A stretch of DNA of 64,000 bases, from contig NZ_JABRWO010000010.1 of NCBI RefSeq assembly GCF_013618625.1, positions 124,001 through 188,000 on the forward strand, read 5' to 3'. A model generated the notes under the pieces. It had not been told where the DNA came from and made no database searches. It saw only the letters and a program-made list of their open reading frames with translations. The stretch is from Bremerella alba (GTDB lineage Bacteria; Planctomycetota; Planctomycetia; Pirellulales; Pirellulaceae). Of the stretch, positions 55,470-64,000 are shown in pieces; within the stretch, counting starts at the first letter, position 1, and every line of letters starts with the position of its first letter. The position numbers and the translations under genes were made by a program.

Positions 55470-56219
55470 TCAGGGGAGGAGTTGAGCGAGTAAATCGTTT
55501 TGGGGAAACGCATGACCTAAGTGCTGGCGAAAGGATTCGGCATAATCGGTTCCGATCAGCGAACCTCGCTCGGCACTGTGCCGCTTCATCGCTTCCAGGT
55601 ATTCGTCCATGCCGTGATGTGCCCGTAGCCACTCGCGCTGCGAAGCATGGCAGGCCAGCATCTCGGCCTTACGGTCAATGAAGCGGCTCACGTCAATGGT
55701 AACCGTTGGTGTGACCGGCTCGCCAGTATACGGATTTCGGCCTTCAATCGGGTCGGCGTAATACAAATGAGGAATGTGAGTGCCGGGCAACAGAGGTATG
55801 CTCGAAGCATTCGGAATAGGGAAACTGAACGCCGCACTGCGGGCCAAAAGGTGGGTTTGCTCGTGATCGAGCATGTAGTCTTCACGAGGGTGCGTGATGA
55901 CCAGCGTCGGGCATAGCTGCCGAAACAGATCGATCGCCTTACGGTTGGTCGACTTATCAAATATTACATTCACGTCGGGCTCGGCCAGCGTGTGATACGT
56001 ACCGCCGATCAACTGCGCAGCGGCAGTCCCTTCATTCTTACGAATCGCGGCGATCTCGGGGCCTGGGAGTTTCTCGGAACCGCAGTCTCCAGCGGCCACT
56101 GTGGCGATATGCACGTCCCAGCCAAGCTCGCCCAGGCGAATGAGTACGCCACCACACAAAATTTCCGCGTCATCTGGATGGGCCATGAAACACAGAACAA
56201 CGTTCTTCGCGTCGCTCAA
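55470..56219 (-). CDS. PIG-L/LmbE-family N-acetylglucosaminyl deacetylase
   Basis: 249 residues. FMAHPDDAEILCGGVLIRLG carries the zinc site AHPDD; LVITHPREDYMLDHEQTHLL carries the third ligand His. Family members deacetylate GlcNAc-linked substrates. With the NagB-like gene directly after it (48-base gap), a deacetylation-then-deamination route for N-acetyl amino sugars is a reasonable inference. The start codon at 56219 begins MSDAKNVVLCFMAHPDD, the usual beginning. Confidence 0.88.
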   Translation of the reverse strand: MSDAKNVVLCFMAHPDDAEILCGGVLIRLGELGWDVHIATVAAGDCGSEKLPGPEIAAIRKNEGTAAAQLIGGTYHTLAEPDVNVIFDKSTNRKAIDLFRQLCPTLVITHPREDYMLDHEQTHLLARSAAFSFPIPNASSIPLLPGTHIPHLYYADPIEGRNPYTGEPVTPTVTIDVSRFIDRKAEMLACHASQREWLRAHHGMDEYLEAMKRHSAERGSLIGTDYAESFRQHLGHAFPQNDLLAQLLP

Positions 56220-56353
56220 GGATCGCTCCCGATTTAAGAGGATGAAAGGTGGTTAGGTAGGTGGGGCAGGGGAGGGTGCGTCGAAAGTTTACCAGATGAG
56301 TGGACGATTGCCGAAGGGGGTTTTTCGTATAACCGTGTTTTATAACGCGCAAC

Positions 56354-56389
56354 AAAGAAAAGGGCCTGCCGAAGCAGACCCTTTTCTTT
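56354..56389 (-). terminator. Terminator between the tail-specific protease and the PIG-L gene
   Basis: Sixteen-base stem with one mismatch (AAAGAAAAGGGCCTGC/GCAGACCCTTTTCTTT) and a four-base CGAA loop, T/A-rich base on both sides. It sits 29 bases after the protease stop. Confidence 0.8.
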
Positions 56390-56417
56390 CGTTTTCATTC
56401 CGATCATCCAGCGAACG

Positions 56418-58547
56418 TTAGTTGTTCGCGGCGACCTTTTGTTGTTCCAGCAGGCGAACGTAGTCTTCGGTGATGTTGATCACTTCGTCGAAGTAGTAAT
56501 CGCGATCGACGATTTCGTTCGGATCTTCATCCGTTTCGCCAACCAGGCTTTCGATCTCCTTTTCGCGTTCGCTCAAAGCTTCGTATTCGGCCATGAACTT
56601 CTGCTTGTTGAGGTCGACCTGCTTCTTGTCTTTCTGCTGCAGATAGGTCTCGATCATCTTGTTCATCTTCGAGAAACCTTCGGACGATTGAACCCGCTGG
56701 CCGGACAGACGATTGAGTTCCGCAACCAGCGGTGCCGCGTTGGCATTGCTGACCGGGTAACGGGTCGTCTGCACGGTGTCGAAAGGAACCGGGTAATCGA
56801 GGTCCCCTTCGGCGATGTCCATGTTGGCGGTCAGGGCCGGCAGCGAAACATCGGCTTCGACGCCTTTGAGCTGCGTGCTCTTGCCGCTAGGGCGATAGAA
56901 CTTCTGCAGCGTGATCTTCAAAGCACCCAGCGACGGAGGATTGACCGGGTTGGCACCCATCAATTCTTCGCGGCCCAGGTCCAATAGCGTCTGCACGGTT
57001 CCTTTGCCGTGGGTTTGCACGTCACCGACGACAATCCCGCGACCGTAGTCCTGGATCGCACCGGCGAGAATTTCACTGGCACTGGCGCTCATCTTGCTGG
57101 TGAGCACGACCAGTGGACCGTCCCACAGCATGCCGCGGTTCATGTCCTCGTAAGGATGGACGTTGTTTTCGGCGTCTTTAACCTGAACAACAGGACCTTG
57201 GTCGATAAACAACCCGGTCAGGTCGATCGCTTCAGTCAAGCTACCACCACCGTTACGACGCAGGTCAAGCACGACGGCTTCGACGCCCTTCTGGCGGAAA
57301 TCAGCCAGCAAGCGAGCGACGTCGATTGTGCTTCGCTTGACGTTCGGGTTGCCTGAGCGAGCGGCTTCCATATCGAGATAGAACGACGGCAGGTCGATCC
57401 AACCGATCTTCATTTTGCGTCCATCGGGCGTTTGTTGCTCGATGATTTCGCCACGGGCTTCGCTGTCTTTCAGTTCGACCTTGGCACGGGTAATGTCGTA
57501 GATCTTGGTCTCGCCTTTACCCTTCTTTTTCACGCCCAGACGAACGATCGTGTTGGCTTTACCGCGGATCATGTCGACGACATCGTTCAGCTTCATGTCG
57601 ATCACATCGACCATTTCGCTGTCGGTGCCTTGGCCGACACTGACAATGAAGTCGCCCGGTTCCAGCTTTTCATCGGCGTTCTTCTTGCCGTGCTTGTCGG
57701 CTGCTCCGCCAGGAATCACTTTAGAAACCTTGCAGTAGCCATCTTCCGACATCAGAGCTGCCCCGATCCCTTCCAGGTTAAGCCGCATTTGAATATTGAA
57801 ATTCTCGAGCGTGCCAGGGGACATGTAGGTGGTGTGTGGGTCGTAAGCCGAAGTTACCGAGGTCAAAAAGACTTCCAGTAGTTCGTCTTCGCTCGTTTGA
57901 CCGATACGGCGGGCATAGCTGTGATAACGCTTGCCGATGCGTTCTTTGGCTTCTTCCAGCGTCTTGTCGTCGGCCAACTGGGTCAGCAGATCGTACTTTA
58001 AACGCTTACGCCAACGGTCGGTCGCTTCCGCTGCATTGGCTGGATAGTTGACCTTGTCGCCGTCGGTGACAAAGACTTCGTCATCCTCGAAATTGAATTC
58101 GTGATTGGCGAGCAGATCGTCGACCGTTTGTACGCGTTCCAGCGTTCGCTGAATGAAGCGTTCAAAAACCTTATGGGCGAACTCGGTGTTGCCGCTGCGG
58201 ATCTGATCGTCCAATAAATTGCGATTGGCCGCGAATTCGGCGACATCGGCCTCGGTGAAGTACAGTTTGAGCGGATCCCAAAATTTCAGGAATTTGTCGA
58301 ACGCCCGCTGCGACATCTTATCGTCCAGTGGGGCACTCGAAAGGTGGTCGCGAAGTAGTAGTCGAGAAACCATTCGCGAGATGTGTCGCTCGGGAAGATG
58401 ACGATCTTGCCCAGCAAGAGGGGCCTGGGCTGGTGCATCCTTGGGCATCAACGAGGCAACCACAAGCGTGGCGAAGGTAGCAACTACGGTAAATAGGAAG
58501 AACACGGGATGGCGCAGGTTAGTCCAATTCCCTCGAACGTTTGCCAT
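56418..58547 (-). CDS. Carboxy-terminal (tail-specific) processing protease, Prc/S41
   Basis: 709 residues. A membrane anchor or signal (FFLFTVVATFATLVVASLM), a helical N-terminal part (about 60-235), a PDZ domain (about 245-345, with LEGIGAALMSEDGYCKV and GDFIVSVGQG), then the S41 protease core with DLRRNGGGSL, the nucleophile in SKMSASASEIL and the lysine of VVGDVQTHGKGTVQ, and a C-terminal DUF3340-like region. It cuts periplasmic proteins from their C-terminus. Complete and typical in size for Prc of about 680 residues. Confidence 0.93.
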   Translation of the reverse strand: MANVRGNWTNLRHPVFFLFTVVATFATLVVASLMPKDAPAQAPLAGQDRHLPERHISRMVSRLLLRDHLSSAPLDDKMSQRAFDKFLKFWDPLKLYFTEADVAEFAANRNLLDDQIRSGNTEFAHKVFERFIQRTLERVQTVDDLLANHEFNFEDDEVFVTDGDKVNYPANAAEATDRWRKRLKYDLLTQLADDKTLEEAKERIGKRYHSYARRIGQTSEDELLEVFLTSVTSAYDPHTTYMSPGTLENFNIQMRLNLEGIGAALMSEDGYCKVSKVIPGGAADKHGKKNADEKLEPGDFIVSVGQGTDSEMVDVIDMKLNDVVDMIRGKANTIVRLGVKKKGKGETKIYDITRAKVELKDSEARGEIIEQQTPDGRKMKIGWIDLPSFYLDMEAARSGNPNVKRSTIDVARLLADFRQKGVEAVVLDLRRNGGGSLTEAIDLTGLFIDQGPVVQVKDAENNVHPYEDMNRGMLWDGPLVVLTSKMSASASEILAGAIQDYGRGIVVGDVQTHGKGTVQTLLDLGREELMGANPVNPPSLGALKITLQKFYRPSGKSTQLKGVEADVSLPALTANMDIAEGDLDYPVPFDTVQTTRYPVSNANAAPLVAELNRLSGQRVQSSEGFSKMNKMIETYLQQKDKKQVDLNKQKFMAEYEALSEREKEIESLVGETDEDPNEIVDRDYYFDEVINITEDYVRLLEQQKVAANN

Positions 58548-58887
58548 AATGAATCCTTATCGCAAGATGTGTGCGTGAATATGTAGCGAATAGCAGATTT
58601 GGGGGTATGCAGGAAGGGCACGTGTAATCCTATCGGGGTCCGCATCTCGACTCAAGGTGAATGCTTGCAACCCCGTCAGATCGGTGAGCCTCTATCTGAT
58701 ACGTGGGTAAACCGACGAAAGTTGGTTCGTTACCAAAGCAATTCCAGCTTTTCCTCAACGATTTTCGTGACCCGACTGGCAGGTCGAACCGTAAATTCCG
58801 TAAGATAAGGTAAGTGCTGAATTTAATGAGGACCACCCATGATGCTTGCCACCAAGAGGGAACCCAGGGGGAACTGCGGCCGAACTA
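58548..58887. other. Divergent region between the protease and sigma-54 activator genes
   Basis: 340 bases holding both promoters. I see no good coding frame. A TGGCAGG at 58777-58783 does not complete a sigma-54 promoter (no GC at the -12 position). Confidence 0.45.
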
Positions 58888-60726
58888 ATGGCAATTTACA
58901 GCTACCTTAAAACGATCTCAGGCAATGGTCCGGGGAAGAACTTTCCCTTAGATGACTCGCGCGACAACCTCATCGGTCGTGGTCTCGAGTGCGATGTAAC
59001 CTTGATCGACCCCCTCTGTTCGCGGGTGCATGCGGCCATTTTTCTGCGCAACGGCAAATGGTTTGTGAAAGACCGTGAAAGCCGTAACGGCAGTTATTTG
59101 GACGATCAGCCGATTGACGAAGCGGTATTAAAAGACGGATGTCGACTCAAGATTGGCGACACGGAATTTAGTTTTAATAACAGTGCTCAGCCCCCCACTT
59201 CGCACGACGAGCTTCCGCCGAGCATCACGCAGACGATCGTCCGCAATATGCCGGTCAATCCGCAAGATACCAACCTGATAGCACTTAAAGAGCTTAAGGA
59301 CTATCAGCAAGCCGAGCGGCTGCTGCTTTTGCACCAGTTTGCGATCCGGCTATTGGGCGAAGAAGACCCCAGCACCATCATTCAAGTCACTTTAGAGATG
59401 GTGAAGGAGCAAACTAAAGCGGTTGTTGTCGGATTTTTATGGCTCAGCGACGATGGACAGTTAAGAGCCAAGCGAGTTTATCCTGAAGACACCGAAGGCC
59501 CGGCTCCTTTAAGCGAAGCCCTGACCGAGATAGTCACCCAAAAAGGGAATGCGGTTTGGATCGCCAACGAGGCCCACGGCGACACCAGCAAAAAGCTGAC
59601 TCACTTTGCCGATGCGATCTGTGTCCCACTCATTCATAAGAAGAAGGCCTTCGGGGCGCTACATCTGTACCGTAAGCAGGAACGTTTCTGGCATAACGAA
59701 CTCGATTTCGCGATATCGGTCGGAAATATCCTGACGATTGCCTTGCTGCGTGCCTGGAAAGCGACCCAGTTGCAAGCCAGTTATCAGCAGTTGGTCGACA
59801 AGTCGGCAGCGTTCGACGAGTTGATCGGCGAGAGCCCTGCGATGGGTGAGTTAAAGCAAAAAATCTCGCGAATCTCGAAAGCTGGCGGCTGTGTTTTAGT
59901 GCGGGGTGAAAGTGGCAGCGGCAAAGAGCTGGTCGCCAGGGCCCTACACAAGGCTTCGAATCGAGCCGATCGTCCGATGCTCAGCGTCAATTGTGCGGCA
60001 CTGCCCGAGAATCTGATCGAGAGCCAACTGTTCGGCCATCGAAAGGGTGCGTTCACCGGGGCCGATTCCGATCATATTGGCTTTTTTCAGCAAGCCGACA
60101 CGGGAACTTTGTTTTTAGACGAGGTCGGCGAGCTGACGCTCGATGGTCAGGCAAAGCTGCTCAGAATCTTGGAAGGTCATCCGTTTCTTCCCTTAGGAGC
60201 CACTAAGGAAGTCAGCGTCGACGTTCGTGTGATCGCCGCGACTAACCGAGATTTGGCCGAATTCGTTCGTGAGAAACGATTTCGGGAAGATCTCTATTAC
60301 CGTTTGAGTGTTTTTGAGTTATACATTCCTCCGCTTCGAGATCGCGGAGACGACGTTCTCCAGCTGGCGGATCATTTTCTAGAGCACTTCCGAAAGACGC
60401 ATGGGCGACCTTTGCTAACCCTGTCGGACAGTGCCAAGCAGAAACTTGCTGATTATGGCTGGCCTGGCAATGTGCGTCAGCTTCGAAATGTGATCGATAG
60501 TAGCGTCGTTTTGGCGGATGGCGAGTCGATTCAACCGCATGATTTAGGCTTACGCGACGCAGGCCTGAACGAACCAGAGTCGTTAAGGTTTGACTTTTGG
60601 GAAAAGAAATTGATCGAAGAAGCCCTCTCCCGAACTGGAGGGAGCATCCCAGAAGCCGTAAAATTACTCGGTACAAGCCGCGCAACCCTGTATCGCAAGA
60701 TCGAAGAATACCAAATTCAGCGATAG
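58888..60726 (+). CDS. Sigma-54-dependent activator with FHA and GAF domains
   Basis: 612 residues. FHA domain about 7-98 (IGRGLECDVTLIDPLCSRVH, ESRNGSYLDD), GAF about 140-290, AAA+ domain about 311-545 with Walker A GESGSGKE (340-347), the GAFTGA loop (387-392) that touches sigma-54, and Walker B TGTLFLDEVGEL (405-416), then a Fis-type helix-turn-helix at the C-terminus. It should switch on sigma-54 promoters when a phosphothreonine signal or a GAF ligand is sensed. No receiver domain. ATG 58888 preferred. It is a bacterial enhancer-binding protein linked to Ser/Thr kinase signalling. Confidence 0.92.
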   Translation: MAIYSYLKTISGNGPGKNFPLDDSRDNLIGRGLECDVTLIDPLCSRVHAAIFLRNGKWFVKDRESRNGSYLDDQPIDEAVLKDGCRLKIGDTEFSFNNSAQPPTSHDELPPSITQTIVRNMPVNPQDTNLIALKELKDYQQAERLLLLHQFAIRLLGEEDPSTIIQVTLEMVKEQTKAVVVGFLWLSDDGQLRAKRVYPEDTEGPAPLSEALTEIVTQKGNAVWIANEAHGDTSKKLTHFADAICVPLIHKKKAFGALHLYRKQERFWHNELDFAISVGNILTIALLRAWKATQLQASYQQLVDKSAAFDELIGESPAMGELKQKISRISKAGGCVLVRGESGSGKELVARALHKASNRADRPMLSVNCAALPENLIESQLFGHRKGAFTGADSDHIGFFQQADTGTLFLDEVGELTLDGQAKLLRILEGHPFLPLGATKEVSVDVRVIAATNRDLAEFVREKRFREDLYYRLSVFELYIPPLRDRGDDVLQLADHFLEHFRKTHGRPLLTLSDSAKQKLADYGWPGNVRQLRNVIDSSVVLADGESIQPHDLGLRDAGLNEPESLRFDFWEKKLIEEALSRTGGSIPEAVKLLGTSRATLYRKIEEYQIQR

Positions 60727-60772
60727 TACGACTAACTGCATGGATTGCAGGGTGACCCCCTGTAGCTGAACG

Positions 60773-61837
60773 ATGCTGGCCCGATCTCCTTATATTCTGA
60801 CCTCGGTAAGGCCCTTTAAGCCTCATCCGTTACTGCGCAATTCCCATGTGCAGACCGTTCTTGGTGCCTATTGGTATGGGCACAACATTCCCTACAACGC
60901 CCGGCAGCACCTGGTTCTTTTTGACGACGGTGACCAAATTGTCCTGCATGACGACCGCCCCAAAGGATGGAAACCGGGCGATCGCACGGTTCTGTTGATT
61001 CACGGCCTCGGCGGTTCTCACAGTAGCGGGTATATCGTCCGAATCGCGCACACGCTCAATTCGCTCGGCATCCGAACGTTCCGGGTAGACCTACGAGGTT
61101 GCGGGGCCGGGCACAACTTGGCCAAACGTCCCTTCCATGCCGGTTGCAGCGACGACATCGCGCATTGCGTGGAAGCGATCAGCGCTTTGTGCATGGGGTC
61201 GCCGCTAACCTTGTGTGGCTTCAGCATGGGGGCCAATATCGCCCTGAAACTGGCCGGCGAAATGGGCAACGGACGCATCGGGGGGATCGATAGCGTGATG
61301 GCCGTCGCACCGCCGATCGACTTGGCCCACTGCTGCACGAACATGAACCGTGGCTTCAATCGCTTATACGACTGGGACTTCTCCCGGCGACTGGTAAGCC
61401 TGGTCGAAGGACGCCTGGCCCAGGACGAAAATTTTTACGATGGCTTCCGCTTCACCGAGAAGCCTGCTCGTCTGATTGAGTTTGATTCGGTTTTCACCGC
61501 ACCGCAGTGCGGCTTTGACTCGGCCGAAGACTACTACGCCAAGGCAAGTGCGGCATTCGTACTACCGGACGTCAAAGTCCCTGGCCTCATTCTTACCGCC
61601 GATGACGACAGCGTTGTCCCGGTCCAGATCTTCGACAAGCACCCCCGTTCGGGAAGTGTCGAGCTGGAAATTACCCGCGGTGGTGGGCATCTTGGTTTCA
61701 TCACCTCGAAAAGCATTGTGCCCGATCGCCGCTGGATGGATCACCGCGTGGTGCAGTGGATCGCCAGTCTCGATTCGCGTAAGACGATATCTCGTAAAGA
61801 ATTGTCTTCCGCAGACACTTGTTCTTCCCCCGTCTAA
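60773..61837 (+). CDS. YheT-type alpha/beta hydrolase (COG0429)
   Basis: 354 residues. FKPHPLLRNSHVQTVLGAYW is the family's characteristic start; LLIHGLGGSHSSGYIVRIAH the oxyanion part; FRVDLRGCGAGHNLAKRPFH; the nucleophile in GFSMGANIALKLAGE; Asp in LILTADDDSVVP; and His in GGGHLGFI. Role unknown; homologues are predicted carboxylesterases. Begins 47 bases after the activator gene on the same strand, possibly co-transcribed. Confidence 0.88.
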   Translation: MLARSPYILTSVRPFKPHPLLRNSHVQTVLGAYWYGHNIPYNARQHLVLFDDGDQIVLHDDRPKGWKPGDRTVLLIHGLGGSHSSGYIVRIAHTLNSLGIRTFRVDLRGCGAGHNLAKRPFHAGCSDDIAHCVEAISALCMGSPLTLCGFSMGANIALKLAGEMGNGRIGGIDSVMAVAPPIDLAHCCTNMNRGFNRLYDWDFSRRLVSLVEGRLAQDENFYDGFRFTEKPARLIEFDSVFTAPQCGFDSAEDYYAKASAAFVLPDVKVPGLILTADDDSVVPVQIFDKHPRSGSVELEITRGGGHLGFITSKSIVPDRRWMDHRVVQWIASLDSRKTISRKELSSADTCSSPV

Positions 61838-62053
61838 AGCATCGGCTCGCAAAGCCTATGCCAGCGCAGAGAATGATGCCGCCGAGCGGGAAGTGCACTC
61901 GGTAACGCACGCAGCCCTGGCCGATCCGGCTCTTTCGGTTGTTTTAATCGTCAAACCTCGCTTCCTGCGTGGAAAGTGACCGAAAAACCGATTACCATCG
62001 AAGGCGAATGCTCCTTCCTGAGATCCTGCCTTTTTCTATTCGGTAGATAACCC

Positions 62054-63307
62054 ATGTCGACAAGCCGCCTAATGCTCGCCGTTGTCTTGACGAGTGTCGT
62101 TGCTTCTTCCGTGGTCGCCCAAGAGTGGACCCGTTTTCGCGGACCCAACGGAGCCGGCATTGCGGCGGATGCGAACATCCCTTCTGCGCCAACTGCAGAC
62201 GACTTCAACTGGAAAGTGAAACTGCCCGGCATTGGGCACTCGTCCCCAACGATCTGGGGCAATCGTGTCTTTTTAATGAGCGCCGACCCGGACACCGGGC
62301 TGCGGTACGTGCAGTGTCTCGACGCGCAGACAGGCGAGACCGTTTGGCAAAAAGAGTTCGCAGCCGCGCCCAGCCATGTGCATAATAAGTCGAGCTATGC
62401 ATCGTGTAGCCCAGCCATAGACGACGTGCACGTCTATGTCGCTTGGGCCGACGACCAGCACACCGAGTTGGTCGCGCTGAACCACGACGGCGAACCTTCC
62501 TGGCGAGTCGACCTGGGGCCCTGGGTCAGCCAACACGGCTTCGGCACGTCCCCCATGATCTATGAGGACAAGGTCATCATCTCGTTGATGCAACTGGGAG
62601 ACGAACGCAAGCTTCGCGATCGTCCGATCGGCAACAGCCGCCTGATTGCGTTCGATCGGAAGACGGGCGAGAGGCTGTGGGAAACTAAACGCGACAGCGA
62701 CGTCGCGGCCTATTCGGTTCCTTGTGTCTATCAAATGAAAGATGGCAAGAACGTTTTAATCGCCAACAGCAGTGCCCATGGCATTGCCGCGCACGATCCG
62801 GCGACCGGCGAGCAACTATGGGCCGAAAAGGTCTTCAACATGCGAAGTGTTTCGTCACCGGTGGTCGCCGGCGAACTGATTCTCGGCTCCAGCGGTTCCG
62901 GCGGCGGAGGCAACACGGTCAGTGCCGTCGATCCCAACGGCGGCCAACCTAAACTAGCCTGGCGTCTTTCTCGTCAGGCCAGCTACGTCCCGACGCCGGT
63001 TACCTTTGGCGATCAAGTCTTTGTCTGGTACGACAAAGGCATCGTCAGTTGTCTGGATGCGAAGACCGGCAAAGTGCTCGGCCAGAAACGCATTGGCGGT
63101 AACTATTACGGCTCGCCAATTCGGATAGGCAATCGCTTGTTCTGCATTTCGGAAGAAGGGGTTCTGATGGTTGTCTCAGCCGATACCAGTCTAGAGGTTC
63201 TCGGCGAAACGAATCTCGGCGAAGGCAGTGAGTCGACTCCTTCAGTCTCCGATGGCGTAATGTATCTGCGGACCTATTCGCATTTGTTGTCGTTGGGCGG
63301 CAAGTAA
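62054..63307 (+). CDS. Secreted PQQ-like beta-propeller protein
   Basis: 417 residues. A signal peptide (about 1-22) is followed by WTRFRGPNGAGI, the typical start of planctomycete PQQ-like repeat proteins, and about seven repeats of the propeller blade (for example VQCLDAQTGETVWQKEF, AAHDPATGEQLWAEK, VSCLDAKTGKVLGQKR). Without an obvious quinone-binding site it may be a scaffold rather than a dehydrogenase. Many genes of this type occur in planctomycetes. Stands alone after a 216-base gap. Confidence 0.88.
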   Translation: MSTSRLMLAVVLTSVVASSVVAQEWTRFRGPNGAGIAADANIPSAPTADDFNWKVKLPGIGHSSPTIWGNRVFLMSADPDTGLRYVQCLDAQTGETVWQKEFAAAPSHVHNKSSYASCSPAIDDVHVYVAWADDQHTELVALNHDGEPSWRVDLGPWVSQHGFGTSPMIYEDKVIISLMQLGDERKLRDRPIGNSRLIAFDRKTGERLWETKRDSDVAAYSVPCVYQMKDGKNVLIANSSAHGIAAHDPATGEQLWAEKVFNMRSVSSPVVAGELILGSSGSGGGGNTVSAVDPNGGQPKLAWRLSRQASYVPTPVTFGDQVFVWYDKGIVSCLDAKTGKVLGQKRIGGNYYGSPIRIGNRLFCISEEGVLMVVSADTSLEVLGETNLGEGSESTPSVSDGVMYLRTYSHLLSLGGK

Positions 63308-63378
63308 TCAGAGAAAGCGGAATGCCTGTTCGTTGCTAGGTACCCGTGGATTAAGGGTTTGCGTGTAAGGAAACCACT

Positions 63379-64000
63379 TTGACTAGCGATTTCTCCAGCG
63401 ATCCCCAGCCTGAGAACCCTTTCGCGTCGCCTCAGTCGGAAATTACCAGTGCTCCGGTGATGCCGACCAGTCGCACCGGGAAGGTTTGCGATGGGACGTG
63501 CATGGATTCGTTGAAGATGGGGTGGGAGTTGATGACCCACTTTTTCTGGCCATTTCTAGGGTATTCGCTGGTTTGCGGGTTCATTCGTATTCCGGCCGAT
63601 AACCTGGACAACATCGCCTCGATGTTCGGGGAAGAGATTACCGACGGCATGTGGATTTTCTCGAATGGCTACGACATCTTCGTCGCTGCGCCACTGTCGA
63701 TGGGGCTTACGTGGGTCTTCTTGAAGGCTGCCCGGTACGAGCATTTCACCTTGAGCGATATCTTTGCGGCGTTCTCAAGAAATTATCTGCACGCGGTCGG
63801 GGCAGGCCTGGTGAAGGCCCTCCTCATATTGGCTGGACTGATACTCTTGGTCGTGCCGGGGCTGTATTTATTGGTCAAGCTTGCGTTTGTCGAGTACCTG
63901 ATCGTCGATCGCAAGATGGGGATGATCGAAGCGATGAAGGAAAGCTGGCGAATCACCGACGGCCGCGAAGGGACACTGTTCGCGTTGTTGGCAATGTCCG
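63379..64000 (+). CDS. Partial membrane protein, cut by the window end
   Basis: The first 207 codons of a frame still open at the window edge. Pro/Ser-rich polar N-terminus (FSSDPQPENPFASPQSE), then hydrophobic segments (THFFWPFLGYSLVCGFI, then LVKALLILAGLILLVVPGLY with LLVKLAFVEYLIVDRKMGM). The last part resembles multi-helix proteins with a YLLVKLAFVEYLIVD pattern (glycerophosphoryl diester phosphodiesterase membrane-domain or DUF975 type), where a cytoplasmic segment alternates with helices. Start is TTG 63379, with AAGGAAA eight bases upstream; no ATG is better placed. Confidence 0.65.
   Translation, partial: MTSDFSSDPQPENPFASPQSEITSAPVMPTSRTGKVCDGTCMDSLKMGWELMTHFFWPFLGYSLVCGFIRIPADNLDNIASMFGEEITDGMWIFSNGYDIFVAAPLSMGLTWVFLKAARYEHFTLSDIFAAFSRNYLHAVGAGLVKALLILAGLILLVVPGLYLLVKLAFVEYLIVDRKMGMIEAMKESWRITDGREGTLFALLAMS

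Noticed and set aside
58777-58792. Sigma-54 promoter before the activator gene
   Set aside because: The -24 TGGCAGG is present but the -12 GC is missing at the right spacing.

Overview
The window looks like chromosomal DNA of a planctomycete, probably of the Pirellulaceae (Blastopirellula/Bremerella/Rhodopirellula type). The pointers are a DUF1559 prepilin-like protein with an H-x9-DG-type tail, a secreted PQQ-propeller protein that begins with the WTRFRGPNG motif typical of the phylum, a very long SecA, and many short membrane or secreted proteins without close relatives elsewhere. This placement is an inference from gene content; there is no rRNA. Most of the window is ordinary housekeeping sequence on both strands. 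There is no integrase, no insertion sequence and no CRISPR array.

Layout. 0-7 kb: a CcsA-type cytochrome c assembly protein, an AsmA-like protein with chorismate synthase (aroC), a BASS-type transporter and tRNA-Glu(CTC). 7.2-11.8 kb: an accessory patch holding a broken two-gene RNA-repair operon (RNA ligase plus HD-Pnk end-healing enzyme), an MscS channel, a broken small gene and a 55-residue SEC-C protein. 11.9-18.3 kb: a DegT-type aminotransferase, a secreted glycerophosphodiesterase, a large PAS histidine kinase and an M48 peptidase. 18.4-23.5 kb: serC-serA, a TPR lipoprotein, a lysine-rich protein and a small lipoprotein. 23.6-27 kb: an ECF sigma / membrane anti-sigma / DUF1559 cluster and an FHA protein.

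27.4-32.8 kb is a complete glycine cleavage operon (gcvT-gcvH-gcvPA-gcvPB) that ends in a lipoate-protein ligase, which can attach the cofactor to GcvH. 33-41.5 kb: tRNA-Leu(TAA), small membrane proteins, a PaaK-like CoA ligase coupled to a DUF971 protein, an MFS exporter and a sugar-nucleotide operon (UDP-sugar pyrophosphorylase, GDP-mannose pyrophosphorylase, RuvX). 42-50 kb: metK, waaA/kdtA and secA. 50-56 kb: a PhnP-like hydrolase, a GNAT enzyme, an MscL / YiiX-like / alpha-beta hydrolase operon, and a PIG-L deacetylase with a NagB-like protein. 56-64 kb: a tail-specific protease, an FHA-GAF-AAA sigma-54 activator, a YheT-type hydrolase, a PQQ propeller and the start of a membrane protein cut by the window edge.

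The least ordinary part is 7.2-11.6 kb. The HD-Pnk gene has an in-frame TAG, the RNA ligase gene has a one-base frameshift between catalytic motif I and the rest, and a nearby small gene is also broken, while I see no comparable lesion in the other genes. This looks like local gene decay, although recoding or local sequence error cannot be excluded by reading alone. Other points of interest are a beta-rich insert in the SecA motor, a zinc-ribbon tail on MscL and several paired intergenic repeats.
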